A DNA stretch of 64,000 nt from Corticium candelabrum (Eukaryota; Porifera; Homoscleromorpha; Homosclerophorida; Plakinidae): contig NC_085104.1 of assembly GCF_963422355.1 (NCBI RefSeq), positions 4,548,106 through 4,612,105 on the forward strand, read 5' to 3'. Below the pieces are notes generated by a model. The model saw nothing but the letters and a program-made list of their open reading frames with translations. It did not search any database and was not told the origin of the DNA. A program made the position numbers and the translations under genes. This document shows positions 54,001-64,000 of the stretch, one piece after another. Position 1 is the first letter of the stretch. Each line of letters starts with the position of its first letter.

Positions 54001-57000
54001 TTGAACCTGTTTTCTTCACCGTGCCCTACAGATCTACAAAAGCAAACCACTAAATATCACTGCACATCTACAAAGTGTTAAGCAACACAGCAACACAAAA
54101 TCTTTCCTGACCTGTAGTCAAGCAGACGTTCCAGCAAACCAGTCAAAGACTCACCAAATGTTATTCCAGTGTCAGCCAAAGATGGGTGTCTTTGACATCT
54201 TTCAGTAAGTCTGCCAATATAAACATCATATTGTCACAATCAACACAATTATTTAGCCAAAACAAATTTACACAATCCTACTTGCACTTAATAACTGTTC
54301 TAGAAGCCTTTTCAAGACAGGATAAGGTGGCATGTTACATGTTTTCATTGCAGCCCCAAACTATGGACTGTGTATTTCACAAGCCAGAAAGTGACCCATT
54401 ATTATCAATAAAACTGGTTCAAATTTTTTCCCATCATCAGCCAACAGTTGCATCCATATAATTTGCCAAAAGTGTACAACAGCACACTTAATTTTTGGTG
54501 AGCGAAGACAGAAATAAAGACAGAACACCATCGCTCGCCTAACATAATGTCACACGAACATTTACTAGTCTATTTATCTATCTACGGTAAATCTTCTATT
54601 TTGATACACAATAAACACAGCACAATAGGTGTCCATACAGCAACAAATCTTATACTTCTGTTTGTCTAGCCAAAAGACACACTAACAAAAAGAGAAAGCA
54701 AAACAGACAGCAACAGTGTAAAGATCAGATATACACATTTAGAAAAAGTTAGCAAGTAAAGTACTGATGAGACTTTCTTTTCCTATTCCAACAATAAGAA
54801 TACTTTCACTACTGATTATGACATCTAACAGTTGGTGTAAGTCTTTCTGCACACACTATCGCAACGTGGCCAAAAACATTTTGGTATCTTTGAAAACCAG
54901 GCCTCAAGATCTAATAAACAATGCAATGGTTTGGTATGGTAATTCTTACTTGCTTCCTGCAAGAGAATCAAGTAGGAATATGACGCAAAAATGTTCCCCA
55001 TTTTGGTATCTCTATGACTCATGCATAAGAAATAAACAGTTCAATGAACCAAAACCTCTTGGACAATCAGTCTCATGCAATGATGTCAGAATGGAAGCTC
55101 ATACAGACAAACCAATGGTTTGTTCTAGGAAAACCAACATGAAATTTAATCATAGAGGAAAATGACTTGATAAGAACTCTGTAAAATAGTCAAAACGTTA
55201 TAATGCCTTACTCCATAACACCCACATCTAGCAACGTTAGGCATGCATGCTAGACATGACAAAAAGATTGACACTAGCAGCAAAGGACACATTAGTTGGA
55301 TCATTTCATTAATCCAAAATGGAGATTACTGGCCAGCTGACAGGGTTTTGTGATAATCACTGATTGCCCACAATTTCACCACAACTTCCACACATTGAGC
55401 AGCTAAACCTTGCAACAGCAAAAGATGCCATATGATGTAAGTGTTGCAAGTCGTTAGTCTCTAAATGATCTTTCTTAGTCAATTTCATATTATTTTGAAG
55501 ACTACAATATGTGACAGGTGTAGTGATGTAAACAGGCATTCTCTCTGCCAATCCAATGCTCAGCCAATGTATTAAACACAAATTTTTATCGTAAAGTGCA
55601 GAAATTTACAACTCAAGAGACCGATTGTTGAGAAAGATGACAACAAATATGTTGGGTGGTATAGACCAGCCAGAAACAGTTGCAAATAAGCTAGACCAAT
55701 CCATTTCTTCAAAAACCCTAACATGCTCTAACATCGTTATGAGGTTCTTCAACCCAGGACAAAATAAGCGAAGCAACTCAGAAGCCATGACATTAGAAGC
55801 AGCATTGCTGTCATATTCAATGAGTTACCACAAGGTCTTAGTCTTATCTTGTACACAAACGGATTGTCTCCATATCCAATACGCAATTCTAATACTTAAA
55901 AGAACACCCTTTGCTTTTTCAATTACAGCAGCAGATCCTTTTTTCATAGATGACACAACGTTTGAATTAGTTCCAGTGGTACTGTAGTTTTCGCCACTCA
56001 ACTCTACTTATGGCTTATAATAATTTCTCTTTGTCAGACGGATGCAAAATTCTCTGCTCAACTAAAATTCTTAAGAAATTTCAAAGTAAGGTCAGAACTC
56101 TAAACAGACCAAGCTAATAACAGCACTTCATGATCATCTTTCCATTTGGTAACAACCTTTGCACTGCGGGTGGCTGCATTGTCAACCTGCAAAGATATCG
56201 GTTTTCATTACCTTCTCGTGTTCTTACTAGAGAAAGAAAAAATGCTCACTGAGAGCACCAAGTATTCTGTCCTGTTCCTCTACCTTCACTAAACCTAAGA
56301 GGGCCAGCACCCTCATGTACGATTGCTCCTAAAATCACCCATGACGTCCCTTGTTAGAGAGTTCTCACTATGCACATGGGCAGCCATTCTTCCCCAGATA
56401 TTCTCAACACATAATTAGCCATTAATTCCATTTAGCATAACGTAAAAAAATTATTTGCAAGAAACAGTCTCATGCATTTCGTGCGACAGTCTTCACTCAC
56501 ACAAATAGATTCCACACGACTAATTCTATTGTGCATGCGTGGCAGAAATGTCGATACAACATTACTTCCACAGAAAAGCACCCCAAGAAAGATGCTTATT
56601 TGTTCCATCTGTGACGTAGCCTTGGGCAGCTTATCAGCAAATGAAGTTTCGTCGACAACAGGGAGGTGGAATTAGCATATACCACAGAAGTAGTGGGTGT
56701 TCATCTATGTGATTGCAGAAGACATATCACTTGTATACAGACCAACAAGTGTCAACAGTTTGTTTTCCCTATGATTCTATTAGTTCTACACCTGAAGATG
56801 TAATGAGTGGCTTTACACTTTGAAAGAGAAATGTTTAGAAATGACAGTCAGCAGTAATGAGATGTTGTCGTAGTCTCTATATCAAAGTTTATCAACAGTA
56901 GTTTAACTACTAGTGCTTAAATACTAAGACAGAAATCACACGCCCCTCCCGCAAAAATCATTTCTTTTACGGCAATCATGCTTTCATCAGTACGAGACTA

Positions 57001-60000
57001 TACTTCCTCACTCTTGCTCCACAATGAATCATGCCTTTGTAATTGTGGGCCCATGTACTCTCTTCAATTGTTATTGTTGCTAATAGAGTTCTTAATGTTG
57101 CTTGTCCTCTATATCCCAATTTTTCAATCTTCTTCTGGTTGTCCTCTGGCTAAATAACTTTGAGACAATTGGCTCCACTTCTAAGAGATGACCTTGCAAA
57201 ATCATCTGCTTTCTCTAGCAATCCTTTGTAAGTAACACAGGTCCTGATGTAGCTTTATGAGGTCTTCTCGTTCTAGTACTGTTAGCCACCAATTCAGGTG
57301 CTCCATAATTCTTCAGTATGCTTACTACAATGGACAATGACCACTTAAGATTCCTGACTGCAACATTGTCATCTCTGCCTTCATTATGCCGACAATCTCT
57401 AATTGCTCTTCAGTAGTGGATGAGTTCTCTTCACCGTGTCATAAAAGCTGAGAATGTATGTCTTATTAAAGCAGTCTCTTCAAACTTCAAGAAGTGTGTA
57501 AGTGATCTAAGAAGACTTTCTTATCACTTGTGCAAGCAATGATACTTGTGAGTACGATAGAAAATTCCAAAGATCAAGAATAGCTGGATGATATCCTTCC
57601 ACTGTGAGGACCATTTGCATGAAGATCAGGCCACACTACTCAAACTGGTCTGTTATCTTGCAAACAAGATCTGCTTCAAGCTTCCCCTCATGACCCCACT
57701 GCAGCAGCACCAGCACCAAAATAAACAAGAACATGTAGCTGTTCATACTGAAAACTGATAAGCAAACCACTGTCAAGGGTTCCATAGCATTCACAATAGA
57801 TCAATTACCATTCTAGTACAGCCACAAATACAGTAATACTCTTGGTGATTCCAACTCAATATAATGAAACAAGAAGTACACAACTTCACTATTTACACCA
57901 TAGCTTGCAGTCAACCATAAAATTGAAAATGAGTTTCATCATTGAGACACTGCAATGATATTAGTTGAATGCAAATTGAATTAGTCCATGATCAACACTC
58001 CCAAATGCACTAATGTGATGATCAATCCACAACACTGATTGACTGAGTTCCTTGACATGATCTGTCATCTCAAACCTATATCTAGTGACATACTACTTTA
58101 TGCAAATAGACAGACAACATTCCACACTACCATCATAAAGGCCTTACAACTAAATTTACAACAAATATTTCCTTTTTTCCTAAAACTGTACGACCGGTTA
58201 TTTGTGCGGTGCTAGGTTTGCATGCTTTCCAGGAATTTGGGCAGGTTTTCATAGGCAGAGTTTAAATTGTGCACTTATACATGAACAAATACTAGGAATA
58301 CATGCACTTTTTTCAAAGGTAAAGAGCTATACCGGCCCATAGACACTGGCAAATTTCTGATTGCTTCACATATTTCTTCGCTGTAAACAAGATCCACTCC
58401 GTCTTCCTAAGCATTGGCTGCTAGATGAGACGAATCTCTCTTCATTTGCTGTCTCAATCGTCAAGAAGAAGATTCGGGACACACTGTATTCTCTCTCGAA
58501 ACTGGCACTAGGAACTTGCTAGCGTCTTGTGGTTCGTTTCTTTGAAGACACCGTAATTTCAACATGGCTCAGATGGTTGTACGACGTCTAAGAGACACGT
58601 GATCATTGATTGGAAAAATAGGTGTGGTGAGTGGGTGTAAAGAGTGCGGCGATAAACTTGTGCAGTCGGCAAAAGTCACACAAATCGTACGAATAAATCT
58701 ACCGCACAAATAGCCGGTTTTATGGTACTTGAATTTTGCATGTAGAGCAAGCATTCCTCAAACACACTCAAGTCTACATTGATACCAGCCAGACTCACAT
58801 ATTACCAAGTGAGCAACTCAGTTTTCTTTTTGTTATTGCATATATATAACTATCAAGTTCTAGCAATAGCTTAAATATCACATAGTATTCTAATTCCAGG
58901 TTTAACTCTTTTCCCCACAATTTCAGGAATGTTCCTAATATGCAGTACAGCTGACAAGTCTATCAAATTACAGACCGAAACAAGACATGTTTTTTTATTT
59001 ATCTTATGGTTAGTGCATCAGTTCAAACCTAAAAGCCAAAGCACACACCATGCACCTGTTAAACCATGCATGTACTCATCAAACACAGACACAGAAATGA
59101 ATTTCGTTGTGTTCTACTTTTCTGCCAAAAAAAGTACAAAATTCTACCAAAAAAAAGTACAAAATTCTACCAAAGAAATAGCACACAAAACTTTCTAATC
59201 TCCTATAAAAATCAATGTAATTGATATAAAATAACATCAAACATGACACCAAAAGTGAAACAAATGCGACTCACACTTTGCTAAGTAACCATCGATAGTC
59301 TTCATCACCACGACCTGCACTCACTTGTTCATCCAGATGATGAAACAAAGCATCCTCCACCTATACACACAAACTCCATTTTGCCACTGCACACTTGTAA
59401 TATCCACAAAACTTGCCTGTTTAAAGTTTGTACAAGATTTCATTTCAGCTTCCATCATATCAAAAAAGATTGGCATTGTAGCCTTTCTCAAGTCTACACA
59501 CATCATTATAATAGACATTACCAACTGTGTGAGCTAAATACAGCAAAAACAAGTACATAAAATAATGTAAAATGGCCATCTATCATACCATCAATTAGAT
59601 ATGTAGATATTGATGGAACATGCAGTGAGTCTAGCTGTGATAACACTACAAGCTTTCAATAACTCATAAGTTACCCATTGTTAAGATTTACTGTCTCTTT
59701 AGCAACCAGTAAGACTGTACGTAGTCCTGAGACAAAATGACTGCAGACACCTTTACAAACCGTACATTTGCTGTCAAATAGTAAATCAAAACAAAATTGA
59801 TAACTGGAACCGTTGGCCTCGCCCTAATTTTAGGGTATTACTTTCACTAGCAAGTAGATAACTACTACAATGTGTTTCACATTCTGATACTCTTCTTGGA
59901 AATAATAATACAATGAAAACACACCAAATAAATGACACACCATTGCAAAAACTATGTCCCACATTTATCAAAATTATGTCAAAACTATTTATAAGCAAAT

Positions 60001-63000
60001 ATATTTCTGAGAGTGACAATGCATGTCCTTGGCTTATTTCAGCAGACAGCTCCCATATATTTGTAAGAACACAAGATTAGCTACAGTCTCTGCACTTGTG
60101 GCAATATATTTCTTAAAATAGTAGACCACAGTATCGTCTCTTCCAGTAGACTGGTCTATTTATCACGACACAAGCTATGTACCCTTATCTTGAAAGTACT
60201 ATGATTGAGTTCAGTGCATGTAAAATAATATGTATGTGATAAAAGTACAAATTACTAAAATAACACGATATACACTCAGTGGTCAGTATAACATAAACAA
60301 TGTAAACACTATCATACAAAAACACTACAAAAATTCAGTCACAAAAGTGTTAGCAAATCAGTTTTACTTCCCAAAAGCAAAGCTTGATTGAATCTAAATC
60401 TACTCGTATAATGTGATTGAATCTACTCGCATAAAACTTACTGGCATGAAGATGCACTGAACAAAGATTAAGATGATCCTCGTGACTTTTACTTTGTTCA
60501 ATAAAAATGATGGGAACACAATTTCCATATTAAAGATTCAGTCAAGCATTCCTTTCGGATGCACAAAAATACGTAACCTTGTACCAGTCAGCTGTTGTAA
60601 ATGCCATCTCTCTTGAGTTCTCTACATCTTATATGTCTAATTAAAAATTTCTCTAGTGGCCCAAATTCCTAAAGTATCTGCCTAAAGCTCTCCGTTGCTT
60701 AGAGCTCCTGTGGTTCCTAACCACTTAGCCGACACTACAAAATAAAGCTAAATCCACCATAATTTAACTGCTAACGATCTACCATCTATAAAAATGCTCA
60801 CAAATATGTCATCACGCTTTAGCATATAAAACAACCATTGCACAGTACTATCCATACCAACCAATTCCCCTATATTCTTAAATCTCCAAACCAAACCCAT
60901 GATGCAGTCATGTAAACCAGCTAGACAGTAATTTATTTGTTGGTGTCACATTTGTGCCGCCTACTAGTAGCTAAGCAAGTCAAGTACAGCAGACCCTCAA
61001 TTATCCACCCCACCCACCCCCTTTGGGCAAGCCATGGAGGAGTAGGGGTCGGATAAGTAAAAGGAACATAATCGTTGAAGCGTCGGAGTTTCAACTGTAC
61101 CCCGGAGTTCCAGTCTGCTTTTTGTCCCAGTATGTACACATAGTCTGAACTATATAATACACTACCTCATGAAATGATTGAACAAGGACGTAATACGTGT
61201 AGTATATAAGCAAACTACAATCCCCAAACAGTTGAAAGTAATCCTAGAAGCCTCCGTATCTTTTTCGTCGCCATTACTGCACGTTGACACTGTGCTTGTG
61301 CAAAACGGGCTTGTGATGTCATATCTGCTTTGAAACACAGTTGGATAAACGAGGGGTCGGATAATCGGGGGTCAGATAAGTAAAGGTCTCCTGCAGTAAT
61401 ACACACATCTACTACTCAAATGAGAACATCTCATCCGACATAACGAATACAGAAAAGAACAGCAATGAAACTAAAAGTGTGTATGTGTAACTCAAGCCAG
61501 TTGGCTTTGCCACCACTTCTGGCCTCTGGCATACAAACACAGACAAATAGGTCAAATCATGAAATCTGCATTTATTAATTAATCAGGCCACGACTCATCA
61601 ATGAAAGTTTCATACCTTACAGTTTGATGAGCATCACTACAAAGACAACCACATAGAGATTAAAAACTACACTAGCAATGGACTATTTAGCAGAGCTAAA
61701 TACATGATTGTCATCTATCAGTAAAGAGTGATAGTATACCGAAGTTTGTGATGTACATAGTGACATTGTTATTGGTGGAATAGTGTACACAGACTGGTTG
61801 ACTTGCAGTAGTGTTTGTTTCTCTCCTCGCTCACCCGCCCACCCAAGGATAGTTTGTTTTTAGTTACAGTCATATGTTAGCTATGGTAGTGTATAATGTT
61901 GGATTTTACAGCAAGCATTTAATCTATAGGAAGGTGTCCTCCACGGGTACAGCCATTTTGACTTTTTGTTCACTCTGTGCTCACAACCTGCCGCTCCTTT
62001 CCGCTCCTCCTTTAGCACACGACCTTAGCTACTTTTGAAGAGCGACTGGTATTCTACCCATTGGCTGGTGCCCTGTGCTTTGCTTTGTGCTGACATTCGT
62101 CTGTACGTCGTGACATCACCAAAAAGTTTGTTCCCTACGTAATAGCAAGCCTTCACTTTGGAATAGCAACAGCTGCCGTTTGCGGTGGTATGTGCCTTGT
62201 ACCTATGCACCATTGGCATTCCTCTATAGTTCGTGATGTCATTGTAAGGCTGTTCACTGCAGCATCACCTATGTGACGTCGTGCACGCCGATTTGATCAA
62301 GGTGGACAGTGAAGGTGTCATCGTCATTCAGAGTTCTCTTGGGACAATGTGATTTCTTGCTGATCAAACCCGCCTCCACTCGTGCGCAAATTTCTCTACA
62401 ATGGCACATCAAATCTCCACCAAATTTAACATCCCATTCCTCACCTCGGATGGTTAGCATGAAGAGGAGTGTGTTGTTTATTATCGGCAACAACAATAAG
62501 AGCAAGATATTTTCAAGTCTATCCTGGTCTTAAAATGCTATTAACTCCGCTTGCCCATGTATGTGCATCAAATAGCTGCCATGGTAGCTACACCTGTTCC
62601 CTGCAGCGGCAGCAACATCTTTGAAATGACAACGTAAAATGGGACTGTGAAAATAGCTGCAAGATAGGACATCACTCGATGACATATATGGAGTTACAAA
62701 TTCTCCGATTCACACCCAATTTAATCACACGTAACGTGAATAGGTTATCCAGAATTTTGTGTTTTCTCTGTATACATGGAAATTTGTGTTAATAACTTAA
62801 TTAATTTGCCCGGACAAAAAGAACGAGGTACTCAGCTGGTACAATATATGGGAGAGATCCCCACTGGGGCCACAGAGCAAGTGGCAGGTCATCAGTGTAC
62901 GGGCTCCTGGGAACAAGGCTCTTAATAGCTATGGTGGTAGCTGCTACGCGGCAGTGTGTTCTTTCAGGCTGTCAGGAACAGGAGCAGGTTGCTGTCCTGT

Positions 63001-63912
63001 GTGCCTGGCATTGGGTGGTCCTGGCGTTGGGTGGTCCTAAGCAGAGATCAGCCTTGGTAACCAGAAGCTGTCTCCCCCAAGTAAGCCCACTGGTGTCTAT
63101 CAGTGTGACCAGGAGGAGAATTTGTAAAAAAATTAACCTCCTTCAATAAATGACAACAATTATGACTCACCAGATTGGGGAACAAGAGTCATGGACACAA
63201 ATGGTCCAATCAGAAACGGTACAAATTTGACTTGAAAGTCATCTAGTGCTTGCCACATTGACAAAACTTGGAAAGCCATAACTGTTCGAATATCACCATA
63301 CCTTACAATACAAGCCATGTTAATACTAACACAACCTCACTGAACCACTACATCCTACTTGTCTAAAATCTTTGTTCGCTTGGCCTCAGAAAAGTTTTCT
63401 AGTTGGAGTGACCACTGAGTTATAAATGTTACAGCAAGTTGAAAAAATGCAATCCACACCTAACAACATTAAAGAGGTGTCAATAATATAACTCAAACGA
63501 TTTGAGAACAAAATAAACCTGTTGCTCAAACTGCTGCCCTTTCAAAAATCGATCACACAATGCTTGTGTAAAGTACGTCGTGGCTTGGACTAGAATGCTG
63601 AATACAAACAAAACCACAATGCACATTGCTAACAACAAATAAGAACAAAGAGTAGTGTACTTGTTCTGAACCATGTACATAATCATCCAGTTCTTTGCAT
63701 ACACATTGCTGCAAATCAAATCTTCAAATACTCCAAACAACTCTATCAGAAAGCCCTGCCAAAAAATAATTCTCAACTACCATAACTCCTAGTATGCAAC
63801 TACCATCACACACCAACAATCTTGAACGTTCAGAAAACGACATCAGCAGTTCAGAGTAATGTTCTTCTTTCATCACTTTCAACATGGCGATCAGTGACAC
63901 AATGTATTGACC
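46604..63912 (-). CDS. DOCK: DOCK3/4-like guanine nucleotide exchange factor, C-terminal part (26 exons, 1110 aa, 5' end outside the window)
   Basis: DOCK proteins activate Rac/Cdc42 through their DHR2 domain. Exons in transcript order: 63814-63912, 63661-63755, 63519-63597, 63359-63459, 63171-63301, 59417-59493, 59275-59360, 54112-54210, 53973-54033, 53775-53906, 53597-53734, 53459-53548, 53298-53402, 53145-53231, 53032-53086, 52889-52970, 52741-52825, 52595-52681, 52356-52532, 50735-50818, 50560-50679, 48366-48568, 48087-48308, 47837-48032, 46921-47379 and 46604-46786. Every phase matches. Diagnostic stretches are [61 protein letters not shown] (the nucleotide-sensor loop region of DHR2) and [30 protein letters not shown] and LIHEQV point to the DOCK3/4 subfamily. 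The tail has PPPVLPPKR (a probable SH3 ligand) and two NPF motifs. Introns after exons 6 and 19 use GC donors. Confidence 0.92.
48569..50559. other. DOCK intron with a large compound CA microsatellite
   Basis: This intron joins exon 21 to exon 22 in phase 0 and contains the 330-bp CA tract (48771-49099). No further exon was recognised, although a small one cannot be excluded. Confidence 0.5.
48771..49099. repeat. Compound (CA)n microsatellite with CTCTCT and ACGC interruptions
   Basis: Long CA repeat with internal duplicated blocks (ACCCCACACACATGCGTGCA appears twice), which accounts for the overlapping Thr/His and Cys/Val frames. Confidence 0.95.
50839..51022. repeat. (CA)n microsatellite, about 184 bp
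   Basis: Two long CA runs joined by TCACATGCACGCACGCG, in the DOCK intron after the exon ending at 52356. The tract begins only about 20 bp past the acceptor side of the next exon (50818). Confidence 0.95.
51555..51579. repeat. Perfect short palindrome
   Basis: AGTATTGGTGA, three bases GTA, then TCACCAATACT: an 11-bp perfect stem in a DOCK intron. Confidence 0.85.
54211..59274. other. 5-kb DOCK intron
   Basis: It separates exon 7 (ending AAAGT) from exon 8 (starting A, completing GTA). AT-rich. The stretch 56980-57700 read on the minus strand has short coding-like runs with many stops and may be an old transposase, but no motif is clear. No other gene recognised. Confidence 0.5.
60987..61396. 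mobile_element. Pogo/Tigger-like MITE flanked by TA
   Basis: The left end CAGCAGACCCTCAATTATCC and the reverse complement of the right end (CTGCAGGAGACCTTTACTTA) resemble the pogo-type terminus in which ATTATCC/GACCCC words recur. GGTCGGATAA words occur inside both halves. TA lies on both sides (60985-60986 and 61397-61398), as expected for Tc1/mariner/pogo insertion. Confidence 0.6.
62593..62660. repeat. Third copy of the dispersed repeat seen at 31.8-32.0 kb
   Basis: It shares CCTGTTC, CTGC, GCAACATCTTTGAAATGAC and AACGT with 31925-31990. Confidence 0.55.
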
Positions 63913-63951
63913 CTATTGCAGTAAACAGTGCAGGTCAGTGTGCACGCGCAT

Positions 63952-63952
<1 letters not shown>

Positions 63953-64000
<48 letters not shown>
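63953..64000. repeat. (CA)n microsatellite at the window edge
   Basis: Pure CA tract running off the end of the window, in a DOCK intron upstream of the exon at 63814-63912. Confidence 0.95.

Larger units (their letters stand above)
59494..63170. other. 3.7-kb DOCK intron
   Basis: It separates DOCK exon 5 from exon 6 (codon split as G|AC). It holds a pogo/Tigger-like element (60987-61396) and a copy of a dispersed repeat (62593-62660). Otherwise nothing was recognised. Confidence 0.55.

Noticed and set aside
56100-56200. Minus-strand run beginning after TTTGCAG ([12 protein letters not shown]) as an extra DOCK exon
   Set aside because: It ends in a stop within about 30 codons, and exons 7 and 8 already join in perfect phase (GT|A).
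56980-57700. Possible old transposase in a DOCK intron, minus strand
   Set aside because: Some coding-like words, but too many stops and no clear catalytic or helix-turn-helix motif.

Overview
This is animal nuclear DNA: spliced genes with GT-AG introns (and two GC-AG introns), a 40S ribosomal protein gene, the ER translocon subunit SEC61A, a DOCK-family Rac exchange factor, secreted EGF and thrombospondin type-1 (TSR) proteins, and many decayed LINE, Ty3/gypsy, helicase-type and terminal-inverted-repeat elements. Short introns (about 55-80 bp) alternate with a few multi-kilobase introns filled with transposon debris. An early-branching marine invertebrate, perhaps a sponge, fits best. That placement is an inference from gene style, not a demonstrated identity.

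Layout: (1) 2.1-6.0 kb, plus strand: the last nine exons of SEC61A, with a decayed non-LTR retrotransposon in one intron. (2) 7.7-15.0 kb, plus: a complete nine-exon gene for a secreted protein of about 1100 residues with ten EGF-like domains, eight of them of calcium-binding type. (3) 15-20 kb: intergenic, with at least four 3' tails and two decayed bodies of one retroelement on the minus strand. (4) 20.4-24.4 kb, plus: complete RPS23, whose 3.5-kb intron carries three separate inverted-repeat elements. (5) 26.7-29.0 kb and 37.1-46.2 kb, minus: two tandem paralogous seven-exon genes (522 and 530 residues) for secreted TSR proteins with a Ser-Gly-rich acidic tail and a basic C-terminus. The second gene's signal-peptide exon lies 6.2 kb upstream of its second exon. 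(6) 29-37 kb: a transposon block between the paralogs, with a PIF1-type helicase relic split by a later insertion, a TTAA-flanked element, telomere-like repeats and a Ty3/gypsy relic. (7) 46.6-63.9 kb, minus: the last 26 exons (1110 codons) of a DOCK3/4-like gene, continuing past the window edge.

All splice models were built by hand by matching phase across exons. Each complete or partial model closes in frame: SEC61A 323 codons, EGF protein 1101, RPS23 144, TSR genes 523 and 531, DOCK 1111, including stops. SEC61A, RPS23 and DOCK are conserved cell machinery. The two TSR genes and the EGF protein are extracellular or matrix-type products, and they are the least explained part of the window. 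The TSR pair shares a processed-precursor-like architecture: signal peptide, Cys-rich module, four TSR-type modules, Ser-Gly tail, a furin-like RKRR-S site and a conserved C-terminal peptide.
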